From Alternaria dauci (lineage: Eukaryota; Ascomycota; Dothideomycetes; Pleosporales; Pleosporaceae), in NCBI RefSeq assembly GCF_042100115.1, contig NC_091273.1, positions 1,054,001 to 1,118,000 of the forward strand: a DNA stretch of 64,000 nucleotides, read 5' to 3'. Shown piece after piece: positions 36,525-48,300 of this stretch. The notes below the pieces were generated by a model. It was not told the origin of the DNA. It searched no databases and saw only the letters and a program-made list of their open reading frames with translations. Made by a program: the position numbers and the translations under genes. Numbering within the stretch: the stretch's first letter is position 1; each line of letters starts with the position of its first letter.

Positions 36525-39038
36525 ATGGCTTCCAGTTTCGTCGGCTTGTCGGTCGCGGTGACGCTGCAGAGCCCTCCAGGCGCTGTCGTGCTGGGTGTCG
36601 TCAGTGGTGTTGATCAGCATACGGCTACTCTGACGCTCCGAGATGGTAGGTTCTGGTCCAAGGCATTGTTTATTTGTAGGCATGCGCTGATGGTTACAAC
36701 AGTCTTCTTTCCAAACTCTGGCCACCGAGTGCCTTCGTACAACGTCGAAGGACACATGATTGCCGACATCAAAGTCACTCCCTCTGCGCCCGCTCCACAG
36801 CCTCTTCCACCGCGATCCGAGCCTCCAGCATACCCGCGATATCCTCAGAACCATGCTCAGCACCCGCCGCCGCACAGCGGACAACAGGTTCCGCATCTCG
36901 TCAGCCAACGCTCGTCGGTCCCGTCTACAGGCGCACCTGCCTACCCGAACGCTCGTCCAGCGCCCCGCCAAGTTGCTCCTCAGCCAACTCCAGCTGCGCC
37001 GTTTGTCGACCCCGCGATTCTTAGCATGGGAAAGCGCACCTCGGCCGTTCCTTCGTTGGGCTCTGCCGTTGCTGCGCCTCCTCAGGAAGCTCCTGCCACA
37101 CCCATCAAGCCTATAACTGCTGCGAGCGCTGCGAGTTTACCAAAAAATGCGTCTCCGTTTGTGGGTCATGGAAAGAAAGTCAACGTTCGAAAGCCGAGTG
37201 CGGCCACTTTAGAGGGGCCGTTTTCGTCGCTGGACATTGCAGACGCTGAAGAGGCCGATAGCGAGACACGTACGGGACAGGTAGCTGCGCGAAGGGCAAG
37301 CATCACCAAGACTAGGACTGGCAAGCCAATGGATGATCCCAGTCCGCAGAAAAATGACGACAATGGCAAAAAGACCCGAAGAGGAGGCAAGTCGCGTAAG
37401 AAGGAGCTTGCTGCTCAAGAAAAGAAGAATGGCGACGTCGACACTGTCAAGAAAGGGTAGGTGGTATCTAGATCCAGAGGCCACTCGTCGTATCTACAAA
37501 AACTAACTTCTACTAGCAAAGGCAATGGCTGGAGGAACACCCCAATGCTACAAGCCGCCGAACAGCCACAGACAAGAACCCCTGGGGTTATAGGCGGCAG
37601 AGTCGGTCTTGCAGCGGCAAACGCTTCGAATCGTAAGACGAAACGGCAGCAGGCGCTCGAAGCCACAAACGGCTGGGCCACGGAAGGCGCTACAGATATC
37701 CAGGATATGCCCGAGTTCGACTTTCAGAGCAACCTCTCCAAGTTTGACAAGCGCACCGTCTTCAATCAAATCAGAAACGAGGACACAACCGCAGATGAGG
37801 ATCGTCTAGTCAGCTTCAACCGCCTGGCAAGGCCTGGGACACACGGCGGCAAGAACCTGCATCCTACAGAAAATGTGCTAGATCGGAAGCTGAAAAGCAC
37901 GACCAACACAAGCTCTGAAGAAGAGGAGGACGAATTTGGCAGCGGGCGCAATTCCAGACGTGCCATGTCGAGAGCCTCGATCAAGAGGGCGCCAACACGA
38001 CAAGGCAGCAGTGTCCAGGCTGACTTGGATATGGTGGGCTCGGGTGTATTGCCGCGCACTAACCGCTCGTTTGTCTTGACTCGACCTTATGCGTCCTCGC
38101 ATGCTACCGGTAGCCCTAGGCCGGGTCGCGTTGCTTCACCACCAGAGTCACCTCTGGAGTCCAGCGCGAAGGGCTGCTTACGTCTCGTATCAAATAACCG
38201 CAAGTGCTTCGCTATCACACCTGGTGCCATGCTGGCAGTGGAAGAGACTGCTGAAGTAGAGTTTGGTCTCAACGAAGACATCATGGCAGAGAGTTCAGGA
38301 CGAGGCATTGCAGAAGTCGCTCTGACTGCGATAAATCCGGGCGGCAGGCGTCTCGCACGCGACAATCCTAATGCCAACCCCGTTATCGTCGTCCTAGCTG
38401 GTAATCACCGTGGAGGTGCGCGTGCCGTAGCAGCAGCACGGCACCTTGCTCAACGTGGACCGAAAGTCATGGTTGCACTGCTTGGTTTCGAACGCAATGC
38501 AGATTGGGACAAAGATATCCGACGCCAGGTCGAACTTTTCCGGAAGTTTGGCGGCTCCGTTCGTGCATGGAAAGACACGGAAGAAGCTCTGAAGCGCCTG
38601 CAGGCACCACCCGAGCTCATCATAGACGCCCTGCTTGGCCGTCACAAAGAGTTTGAGGCGCTCGGCGACGAAGATCAACGAGTGGTCCTCAACATTGTAG
38701 GCTGGGCAAACAAGTCAAGAGCAGCCTGCCTTGCTGTTGAAACGCCGTCTGGTGTCGGTGGCTCTACAGGGGAAGTGTCCATCTTAGAAGGCGAGCCACT
38801 AGAAGTCCGCGCAAAGTACATTGTATGTCTCGGTGCACCACGAACAGGCCTTGTAAAGGCGCTTCAAAATGGTGCCGGACGCGATCCACAGTGGCTTATC
38901 TGGATCGTGGATATTGGTGTCAACAAACCCTGGCGCAATGCTGGTATCAGCGGTGGCAAAGGCATCAAGTTCGGCGAGCAATGGGTCGTCCAGGCGCAGT
39001 TCGAGGAGCCAGCTACGGTGGACGGCGCGCGGGCTTAG
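36525..39038 (+). CDS. EDC3: EDC3, enhancer of mRNA decapping
   Basis: Three exons: 36525-36645, 36703-37456 and 37517-39038, giving 798 residues. The N-terminus is a divergent LSm domain (FVGLSVAVTLQSPPGAVVLGVVSGVD...TLTLRDVFFPNSG) that binds Dcp2. The middle is disordered, Pro/Ser-rich, with a basic GKKTRRGGKSRKKE stretch and a FDF-like element (MPEFDFQSNLSKFDKRTVFNQIR). The C-terminal third is a YjeF_N domain (ANPVIVVLAGNHRGGARAVAAARHLAQRG, PELIIDALLG, VETPSGV) responsible for dimerisation. Edc3 stimulates decapping and scaffolds P-bodies in the cytoplasm. The order LSm - FDF - YjeF_N and the length are as expected. Confidence 0.95.
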
Positions 39039-39746
39039 GATGCTTTCACGCCAGAAATTGAAGAGGAGCCAGGAGATGGATACATCGCGATGCGTTTGTC
39101 CCAGCCGCAACGTCGAGTCGCGGTACAAAAAAGCTTCGTCTTGCCGAATTTTACCTAATACTCAATGTATACCTTTAGGGTACCTTTTCAGGCATAGGGG
39201 TACAACTCCGCGAACAACGAGCTTTTTGGCAAACACTTGAAGAATGGACAGTATTGTCCAAGTGGGCGGATCTGTGAGTTTGCATGCATTGCGTGGGCGT
39301 TTGTTGTACGTATGTGTTGAGCATTGGCTTCCAATCTGGCTTGTAGGATGATTAACGGCATTACGGGATACCAAAAGCTGTTGTTGAATAGTGGATTGCC
39401 AAGGGGCATAGCGATGCCTAGAGCGCGCAATAATGCATCTTACTGAAGAAGTTTTATAGTCCTGTATTTGTCGTCTGTCCATGTCTTCTTCCTAATCAAC
39501 CAACATTTACACAGTCTAGGTAGGGCATCGCCCACTCTCTGGGACGCATGTCAGCTTAACCCGAGTCTTGATGACAGGACCGCATCACACGTGTACGATG
39601 TCATCTGTTGCGATGGCACAGGGCGCACTCTTTCGTGTCATGGTTGCGACAGGAGCGTGATTGCTGTATCAGATCGCAAACCCAGGGATGCATGCGAACC
39701 GGAGCATTGTCGAATAGTATATTACCATGCAATAATCGCAGCGGAA
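39039..39746. other. Intergenic, convergent EDC3 and hydrolase 3' ends
   Basis: Between convergent genes; presumably both 3' UTRs. No coding signal, repeat or RNA gene was recognised. Confidence 0.6.
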
Positions 39747-40703
39747 TCAAAGGTGAGACCCAGCCTTCTTCCACTTTGGGCTCGTACTCTTACCTAGCCC
39801 AGTAAGAAAACCGTGTACCCTCTTGACAAGATCCTGGACTACTTCTTCCGGGTCATCGTCAAGGTTGTGGTGTGCCCCTGGAATCACGCCGCCATCTTCG
39901 TCGTCTACAACCCCGCCGCCTTCGCGAATTATTCTTGTCCAACGCTGAAGCAATGCTGCCCTGTCGATTGAAGCAGGCACATACGGGTCCTCGGATCCTA
40001 GCAGGAAGCATACCGGTGTGCTCATTGGGATTTTGCCAAATGTTGTCCCGAAATGTTCGTCGGAAAGGTCGCTCGAGAAGTAGTCGTCATCTCCGCCCTT
40101 TGCGAGGAGGGAATGTGCCCGGTATGCGTTGAGTGGTCCCCCCATGTCCTTGTATACAGCGTTGCTCTCGGGTGACAGGATTTCCTTGCCTTTGCCCGCA
40201 TCGATCAATTCCTTGGATATCCTAATCGCTTCTTCTAGCTCTTTCCTCTTCTCACCTTCTTTGTAGTAGTCCTCCCATGCCTCTCGATCACTGACACCAC
40301 CCTGCAGAATAATACCGTCCAGTGGCTCCCTCTCCTCGTGTCCCTTTCCAAGCACGTATTCCATGATATCTTGACATCCCGTTGAGTGGCCCATGATTAC
40401 GATGTTCGTCTCTGGCCGTAACTTCCTAAAGTAAGACACGCATTCCCCGAGCTCACGTGCATCGCGAGCGAGACTACCAGTACCCCAGCCTTTGTATGAC
40501 GAGGAGATGAGGACTTCGGCTATGACCCAGTCGGATGGAAGTTTACTGGCGATGGCGGAGGGATATGGAACGGTGAGGAGGCCATCTGTTAGGCCGCCAA
40601 CCCAGAGTAAAGTGTTCGGTCTTGCGCTGGAAAGTGGGTGGGGGTTGTGTTCGAATGCGACGAGGCGTTTGGAGTACTTATGGGCGATGCCGTTGCATGC
40701 CAT
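39747..40703 (-). CDS. DUF1749 alpha/beta hydrolase (SidJ-like)
   Basis: A single exon codes for 318 residues. Family features are NTLLWVGGLTDGLLTVPY near the N-terminus, SSYKGWGTGSLARDARELGECVSYFR, and the nucleophile elbow IVMGHSTGCQDIMEY with the serine inside GHSTG. Later come VCFLLGSEDPYVP (acid residue region) and GAHHNLDDDPEEV (catalytic His). This fits the DUF1749 group, which includes the siderophore esterase SidJ of Aspergillus, acting on fusarinine-type ferric siderophores. No other siderophore gene is nearby, so the substrate is open. The protein has no signal peptide and is probably cytosolic. Confidence 0.9.
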   Translation of the reverse strand: MACNGIAHKYSKRLVAFEHNPHPLSSARPNTLLWVGGLTDGLLTVPYPSAIASKLPSDWVIAEVLISSSYKGWGTGSLARDARELGECVSYFRKLRPETNIVIMGHSTGCQDIMEYVLGKGHEEREPLDGIILQGGVSDREAWEDYYKEGEKRKELEEAIRISKELIDAGKGKEILSPESNAVYKDMGGPLNAYRAHSLLAKGGDDDYFSSDLSDEHFGTTFGKIPMSTPVCFLLGSEDPYVPASIDRAALLQRWTRIIREGGGVVDDEDGGVIPGAHHNLDDDPEEVVQDLVKRVHGFLTGLGKSTSPKWKKAGSHL

Positions 40704-42004
40704 TTTTGCGATACTTGGTCGGGGACGGAAAGATAAACCAGATACAACTGCAGATGTGAAGATACGAAGTCAGTGTATGTCTCACATATGTTTCGTACAG
40801 TCAGAACTTACCTTGCGGTCGATTTGTTCTGCAAATGAAGCTCGTGCAGCGAGATCAAACAAGCAATGGATGATAGTAGATCACAAGCGCGAGCGAACAA
40901 GAATCGCGTTGACGAAGCTCGACGCGACGGTTGGTGGGGTGCAGATCAAAATCTAATCAGATGGCGGGGTAGCTTCTTCGTTGCCGGAGAGACTCCGCTT
41001 GAGCGCTCTCCAACTCCCCTCAGCTTCCAGATAAATGCACTTTATTTTAGAGACAGTCCGAATATCGCTCTACAGGCATTCTTTGCCACCGCGAACAAGC
41101 GTGCTAAGGCTGTTCTGGATATAATTAGAGTGCCTAAAAGCTTATAGTTCTATTGCGTTTGTAAGTTTTCTTGTTGTAAGCTGACGTTGGCAGCAAGACA
41201 GAGCTTCTTAGATGTGCACCTATTCAGATTTTCCCTTGTATACTGTAGAATGTATGATCGATGTAGAGGATCCCGAGCCAAGCCATGTTGATGTATTTCT
41301 GTGTAATTTTGAATGTGATTCCTGAACATGAGCAATCGTCCTCGCTCGTCGGCTTGACCCTGCAGGTCACGGATAATGCCCATTGCTAGTGCAATGCGCA
41401 TTCTTTCGTGTCTCCCTTTAACGAAGACCTCTCGAAAAGGAGACGACCGGTACGGCGGCAAAGAAAGTTGTTCATGCCCAAGGTCGTTGATCGGGCTCTG
41501 CGCCGTGAGCACCCCGGTAATCCGAGACTGATAGCGAAAGAAGCAAGCATAGCCACATACAACAACCTCAACATCCTCCATCTTGTACCGAGTGAGGCTT
41601 GCCGTTGTTGTCAATGCGTGCTGTAGCAGTGGTTGGCAATCAAGCAGCTGTTCCGGCATCACCCAGAAGAGGAAGCCGGCACCTCTGCTGACATCTCGGT
41701 GTTCGGGGGAAGGTGCGACCCCACTGAATGCAAACTACCCCTCACACCCATCTGCATAACCCCACTCTGGGGCTCTCCAAATGCCTGGGAACAAGACGGA
41801 ACACGGACGCGTTTCCGTGTGGCCACAGCAACGCGGCATTTGTCAAATGACACGAAGGAATGGGCGAAGTGATTTACGTGTCGCCGGGTCGGGGGTTGAA
41901 GGATCGATTAGTTCCTCGTCATGCTCTTCAGATTCCACCTGCCTTCTGTGCAATCTCTCTATACTTTTGGCACACTCCGCTAAACTGAAAATACAACAGC
42001 CACA
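40704..42004. other. Intergenic between the hydrolase and DHA kinase, with one orphan open frame
   Basis: This is a divergent arrangement, so it should contain both promoters. It also includes the uncertain minus-strand frame at 41150-41662. The right 100 bases are probably the DHA kinase leader. Confidence 0.5.
41150..41662 (-). CDS. Hypothetical protein, uncertain
   Basis: An uninterrupted 170-codon frame, rich in Gln, Arg and Leu. A second Met (MEDVEVVVCGYACFF) follows 27 codons in. I see no signal peptide, membrane segment or known domain, and no homologous family comes to mind. The frame is notably longer than most background frames in this window, but the opposite strand is also open for 62-72 codons in places. 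It may be a lineage-specific gene or chance. Confidence 0.25.
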   Translation of the reverse strand: MMPEQLLDCQPLLQHALTTTASLTRYKMEDVEVVVCGYACFFRYQSRITGVLTAQSPINDLGHEQLSLPPYRSSPFREVFVKGRHERMRIALAMGIIRDLQGQADERGRLLMFRNHIQNYTEIHQHGLARDPLHRSYILQYTRENLNRCTSKKLCLAANVSLQQENLQTQ

Positions 42005-43947
42005 ATGTCATGTTGGTATTCTTGTCTTGCAGTCACACGGGTGATCAGACTAACAAACGCAGTGAGACACTTCATTCACGACCCGACACACCTTGTCGAA
42101 ACTGCCCTTCTCAGTATCCCGAAGACGAACCCTTCCGTGCAATGCGACATAAACAACAAAATCATTTACCGGAAGAATGGCGCATCGCAAGTCAGCATAG
42201 TTTCCGGAGGCGGCAGCGGCCATGAGCCCTCATTCGCGTCGTTTGTCGGTGCTGGCCTACTATCTGGAGCAGTCGCAGGCACAATCTTCGCGTCGCCAAG
42301 TGCAGAGCAGGTGCGAAGATGTATCTTGCATCGCATTCAGAAAGATAAGGGTGTGCTCGTGATAGTAATGAACTACACCGGCGATGTGTTGAACTTCGGC
42401 ATGGCCGTCGAAAAGGCGCGCGCCGCAGGTATTGAAGTCGACATGGTGGTGGTTGGTGACGACGCAGGTGTAGGGCGCGCAAAAGGAGGAAAGGTTGGAC
42501 GGAGAGGTATTGCGGGAACAGTACTTGTACAGAAGATTGCTGGCGCGCTCGCTGCGAAAGGGTCTGCAACCACACCAGTGCTATGGCTTAAAGGTTGACG
42601 ATTGTTAACATTATCGCAGAGCGAGTCTCAAGGATGTAACGCGCATGGCACAAATCGTTGCAGACAACACGGTCTCGATTGGATCTTCGTTGGCGCACGT
42701 TCATGTTCCAGGTCGGCGAGAGGCAGAGGAAGACGAGCTGGCAGAAGGCTTAGTTGAGATTGGAATGGGCATCCACAACGAAGCCGGCTCTGAGCGCAAG
42801 TCGACCGATCTGCCTGGCCTTGTGAAGACGATGCTATCGCACTGCTTGGACGTCGCGGACCAAGATCGCAGTTTTTCCAAGATCACCGAAAAGGACGATG
42901 TGGTGCTGCTAGTCAACAACCTAGGAGGCGTCAGTCCGCTCGAGCTCAGCGGGATCACGAACGAGGTCGTCGACCAACTAGCGGACAGCTTCAAGATCAG
43001 ACCGGTGCGGATTCTGGCTGGTACCTTTATGACGAGTCTCAACGGACTGGGTTTCAGCGTCAGCTTGCTAAGGGTGGCTGACGCTTCTATGCTTGAATTG
43101 CTCGATGCGCCTGCGGAAGCGAGCGGCTGGTCAGCGGCAATTAGTAGCGGCACATGGGCACGACGAGAGGACGCGAAAAAGAGCGAGGAGCAAGTGGACG
43201 AAGAAGAGGTCCAGCCAAGTGACCTGAGGGGTAAACATCCGCCGCATTGCAAATGACATGTGCTAACATGGACAGTCAACTTCGCTCAGGCCAAATCAAC
43301 ATTGGCAGTCGCACTGAATAGGCTCATCGAGGCTGAACCGGATGTCACCAGATACGATACTATAGTAGGGGATGGCGATTGCGGTATCGGACTCAAGCGC
43401 GGCGCAGAAGGTAGGTCATCGTCACGTGTACATTGTTGCCTGGCGCTGACACCCAACAGCAATTCTGAAGATGCTCGAAACGGTAGAGAGGACGGATGAT
43501 CTGTTGATCCTCATGAATCACATCATTCAAGTGGTGGAACTGGCTATGGACGGCACGTCAGGCGCAATCTATGCGATCTTCCTGAATGCGCTGGCCCATG
43601 GATTGCGACAAAACGCGCCTTCGTCGCCACAGCCTGTCACACCCGCGATCTGGGCCAAAGCCCTAGACTCCTCTCTCAAGGCACTTGGCAAATACACTCC
43701 TGCCAAACCCGGAGACCGAACACTGATGGATGCACTCTATCCATTCGTTGAGACATTATCCAAGACGGAGAGTATCGACAAAGCGGCAGCAGCAGCACAA
43801 GGCGGTGCGCAAGGGACGAAAGGTATGAAAGCGAGCTTGGGGCGAACGGTGTATGTTGGAGGCGAGGGGTTCCAGGAGGTGCCAGACCCTGGCGCGCATG
43901 GCCTCGCGGAGCTTCTGTTGGGCCTGAGTGACGGATTGAAGAAGTAG
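42005..43947 (+). CDS. DAK1: Dihydroxyacetone kinase (Dak1/Dak2)
   Basis: Five exons: 42005-42011, 42063-42561, 42620-43230, 43276-43410 and 43460-43947, giving 579 residues. The DhaK half starts LRHFIHDPTHLVETALLSI and has IVSGGGSGHEPSFASFVGAGLL, NYTGDVLNFGMA and EIGMGIHNEAG, whose His is the residue that binds dihydroxyacetone covalently. The DhaL half has TIVGDGDCGIGLKRGAEAI (Mg-ATP-binding aspartates), DGTSGAIYAIF and PGDRTLMDALYP, ending HGLAELLLGLSDGLKK. It phosphorylates dihydroxyacetone with ATP, feeding glycerol and methylglyoxal-detoxifying metabolism in the cytosol. The first coding exon has only seven bases, and two donors (GTTGGT, GTCTGC) are off-consensus, yet frame and family alignment support them. 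Confidence 0.93.
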
Positions 43948-44083
43948 AAGTTGGGTATCGCTGTTTGATTCGTTCGGTGTTCATCGCCGTTGCGACGGTT
44001 ATGTAACTTTTAATTCATTCAAACTCCATTCCGTGTGCCTCAATCTGGCGCTACCGTCTCAAATCTCCAATACGTCCGAGCTC

Positions 44084-44588
44084 TTATGATAGCAAAACAA
44101 GAATGACCGAGTCGCCTCGTAGAAACCTAGACGAGTCAGCGAATGCGCAAATATGAGTGGTGTATGAACGCACAGCTTAGAGATGAAGCGATCCTTGTTA
44201 ACCTTCCTTCCGTAGCTACCGTTGGCTAACCGGGGAGTCTCAGTCCACATCTCTTTCGCATTCTCGAGAACCATGTTGCAATGACGGTCAAAAGCCTTGA
44301 CACGTGCGAGAATCTTGCGGTTGTTTCGGCACGAGATTAGGACTTGTGTGCGCGAGCGGACGGCGGTCTGGAGAATAGAGAGGGGGCCGGTGGTGAGCTC
44401 GTGTTCTTCGACCTGGGCAACTTCGTACTCGCTAGGCAGCAATGTCAGTATGTGTAAGAGCTGAACGTGCAAGGGCGTACATACGTCAACTCGGAACGGG
44501 GCTTGGAAAGAAGCTCTCTGCGCAATGTTAGCTCATATAGCGGTGAGTGTTTGGGTGGTGATACGTACTGAATCTTTGCGTCCACCAT
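44084..44588 (-). CDS. SMD2: Sm D2 core snRNP protein
   Basis: Four exons: 44588-44569, 44517-44485, 44431-44174 and 44126-44084, encoding 117 residues. The N-terminus [29 protein letters not shown] is typical of SmD2. The Sm1 motif ([35 protein letters not shown]) and Sm2 motif ([21 protein letters not shown], across the last intron) are complete. SmD2 pairs with SmD1 in the heptameric ring of U1, U2, U4 and U5 snRNPs. Three introns in a 117-residue gene is a high density, as in other fungal Sm genes. It is divergent from the Spt21-like gene. Confidence 0.96.
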
Positions 44589-45316
44589 TTTGTCGGCTTG
44601 AGTATAAGGCAAAAAGGGATAAGCTCGAAACTACTACAGTCAACTTCTCGCTCTCGAGTTTCGGCCGGCGAATTTTGATGTACTGCGTGGAGGAATAGCG
44701 CGCAAGGATGAGGTCCGACAGAAGATATGCACAGACCAAGAGCCGGTTGACTGACCTAGTGTGAGAAAGGAGGACACCACGGCAACGCGCTTTGATGGTG
44801 GATCGGTCGGCGATGGTATGAAGCAGGGCGATGAAGTGAACGAGCTTGGCAGAACTGGAGCTGGAGCTGCACTTTTTCCGTCACCGAGCCAATCAACGCG
44901 TCGGGTGTGGGGCTGTGACTTTCGCATGGAAGGTGCGTCACGCGTCTTTGTCCTCCCCGCGTTAGCGCGGCGCGGGTAGCGTCAAACCTCCGAGCTCGTG
45001 CATCCATCTTCACTTTCACCTCACGACATCATCAACGACGCCCTCCACGTTCATTTTCTTCCCTTCTTCCACGCGTGCTGCTGCCTGTTTCGAAAATCTC
45101 TGCATGCGAAACTACTTAACGACCCGTTTGCCCCGCCAATTCGTCTTCCCGTCGCTTTTAGTCTCGCTGCTGAGTTCACCTGTAACGCGTTCGCGATGAT
45201 CGCACGCCAGCCACCGATCGCGATATAACGTTGACCACCACACTTGTATCCACGACAACCTTCTTGTCCCTTCTTCAACACGGCCAGTCTATCCTTCACC
45301 AACTCTATAGGCAGCC
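44589..45316. promoter_or_regulatory. Divergent promoter region, SmD2 and Spt21-like gene
   Basis: About 0.73 kb separates the two start codons. Open frames on both strands are short and without domain content. No specific element was recognised. Confidence 0.55.
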
Positions 45317-48300
45317 ATGTCGACACCACTCGGTACCACGCCGGATCCTAGTGCCCACACGCCCTCTGTTACCCAGGAGAGCACCATGGACGAAATTCCG
45401 CGCAGGCAAATGCGAGGCAAGCACATCTGCACATTCATGCCGTCTTGATCTAACACAGCTGCACTACAGTCAAGGTACTCTACACGTTCGACGATCAGAA
45501 CAAGTCAAATTGCCTGGCCCGTTTGCCAAGCGTGCTGAATGTGCCTGTTGTGTCGCTGGACGAGACTACCGAAGTGGGAGTCATCGAACTCAAGACCTGC
45601 ATCCAGGCTATTGTAGCTGCAAGGTGGGTCAACTCCTTCGCTTATTGGTTGCAGGAAACAGTGCTCACTATTGCAGCCCCGAGCTTGTGGCCAAACTAGG
45701 TCATGACTTTACCGTATACGCTTACGATTTCTCCGAGTATGAAACGCCCCTGGTAGGCCAAGGTATGCTGTCGTGGATCCTTGCCTCAGCATCGCCCACT
45801 CCCAATGCCCCCGCCAAAGACTCTCAAACCATGGTCACAGGTCGCGTGTGTAAGAATATTCTTGGCATCTTTTCGAACGGGATCAAAGAGACTCTGGAGG
45901 TCAAATTGAAGTTGGTCCCTGTTCCGACATGCATGCAGAAGGAATATGTGGAGAATATGGAGCGGTATCACAGCCTCAGTCAGCTGATGCCTGAAGGTTT
46001 CGACTACAACGCCTGGTCCGACTTTCTAAAAGAGAACCCAACATTGGGTCATCTGGCCCAACCAAATCCGTACCCCGCACAGCCATCGCCACGCCCTTCC
46101 ATCGGTGGTGTCGAGCCATTCCACCAGATGCTTACACGCCAGAGTCCGTCCCAGGAGCCACCCCGGAATGACTCCTTCTACGATCAGTCTAACATGTCTT
46201 TCATGTCTCAGCCGACTAGGGCATCTAGTCCCGCTATGAGTACTATCTCATTCCACCACTATCAGTACAACCCTCCGTCACGGCCAACGTCACGGGCCTC
46301 TGTGCGGAGTGAAGCCGCCCCGCCGCCTCAGCAGTCGCACTTCAGCGATCCTTATGTCATCGAGCAACAGGAGGACGGACCCCCGAAGAAGAGGGCTCGA
46401 ATCACGCAAACCACGAGGCCTCGGAACACGCCGTTGAACGCCCACCATGATTCACTACGAGTGACGGCTAGCACAGCAGCATCCGTACGTCTCCTCAAAC
46501 CTGCACTTAGCACCTCAGGAGCTGCTTCGGATATGGTACCCCGTGCGCCAACCCCTCGCCCTGGTGAAAAGTTCGGTCAGCGGGGATCGCGCCGCCCTCC
46601 GGCCCCGAGCGCTTTGAGGCATGCATCCATGGATGGAGGACGACCGTACATGTCTCCTTGCGAATCTAGTGCCTTCTCGGATAATGCACTGGAGTCGGCG
46701 GATGAAAGAGACGGAAGCCCTGGAGATACCCCGATGCCTTCATCGCCTCCCATTGGACCGAACCGAACCGCGTCGCCCGATGGCTCAAGCCCGAATCTGC
46801 CAATGTTGCCCCCGAACGACTCCGGTTTCGTTAGTGATATGCCAACAAGCCGAGACGGCGATAGCATGGAACTTGATAAGCTTTGGCATGACAGAGCATC
46901 ACAAGAACAACGCCGCAAGTCCATTACACAGCCAGTCACGGAGAGTATCGAAATGGACATGGGAACTGCTCAGGCCTTTGATTTCGATAGCATGGACCAA
47001 GATATCTTCAACTCGGTGTATTTCCAGGATCAAGATACAAACGACGATAGTGATCTGATCGCAAGGCTTTCGATGGCACAAGATAACAACAACCTCGATA
47101 ATAAGACTACCGACGCGTTCCAAAAGTCACGAGCTACAGTGTCGACAGCTGGCTCGCCTGATGGTATGGTGTCGCAGGCTTCACCCACAGCGGAAAGCGA
47201 AGCACCAATCTACAGTCGTTCCGCTACCCCGAATCCTCCTCCGAAACAAACAAAATCTTCCAAGCCAAGAGGACTTCCCAGGTCTCATACGTGGTCTGGA
47301 GCCGAGCCTATGTCTGATGCACCCACACCGTCAGAGTGCGGATACCCCCGAAGTGGATCAGGCGCGAAGAGGAAAAGGATTATCAAGAACAAACTAGATG
47401 CGGCTATTCGGAAAGGCGAGATGCCCACCCATTGTGTAAACTGCGGAGAGATCGACACAGTCACATGGAGGAAAGCTTATACACGCGTGGAGAAAGGCTC
47501 ACCCAAAGACATCGAGCTATCTACTGACTCGGCTGGTACCGACATCATCGCATATGAAATAATCGAGCCGACATCCGAGGATGGCGAGTCAAAATACCGC
47601 ATCTTCAAGAACAACCTGACGCGCGAAGACAAGGACACAGTAGCCGCAAAGTCTTCTGATGCGTTCGAGGAACTCAACCTGTGCAACCCATGCGGACTCT
47701 GGCTTATAAAAAAGTTTTCGATGAGGCCGCAGAAGGTATGGGACAGAGCTGCACGCCTCGCGAACCGAAAGAAGCAGCAGAAGGTGTCACGCTCCAAATC
47801 TATGAGCGGTGGCGACGATCTCATGTCTGATGCTGTCTTGCCTGAGTCTGAACCTGCCATGCCAGCTGAACAAGAGCGGGGTGCTTCATCTATCGACAAG
47901 ACTCAAGAGGGGACGATGGCACCACCAGCTGCCGCGCCTAGTGCACGTGAACTTGATTCTGAAGCTGCGCAGGCTGCCCTGGAACGAGCCCTTGAGTCCA
48001 GCCCTGTCGGAGTCAGAGGGAGCAAGGCCTCTCCCATCGAAATCGACCAAGATCTTACGCCGAAGCCTACAAGACGACTGCTCTTTTCTTCACCTAGGAA
48101 GCAAGGTCGGCGCAAGACTCTGGCTGACCCACCGCCTGCCCCTGTCGCTGAGCCAGTCACCACTCCAATGTACCTCCCTGACGATGACGCCCCCAAGAAG
48201 CCCCGTTGTCAACGGTGCAAGGAACTCAAGAGAGGTTGTGACCGCGAGCGACCATGTGGCCGTTGCGCAAACGCTGGTATAGGTCACGACGGCTGCATTC

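Noticed and set aside
37415..38377. Minus-strand frames of about 90-97 codons, Leu/Ser-rich with hydrophobic stretches
   Set aside because: They lie opposite EDC3 exons and lack signal peptides or splice support.
42192..43279. Long minus-strand open frames (127 and 192 codons) opposite the DHA kinase exons
   Set aside because: They are mirror frames of well-supported exons with no domain of their own.
45231..45316. Upstream ATG-started continuation of the Spt21-like main frame
   Set aside because: Reading through 45231-45676 in that frame gives a peptide unlike the conserved N-terminus; the spliced model from 45317 restores it.
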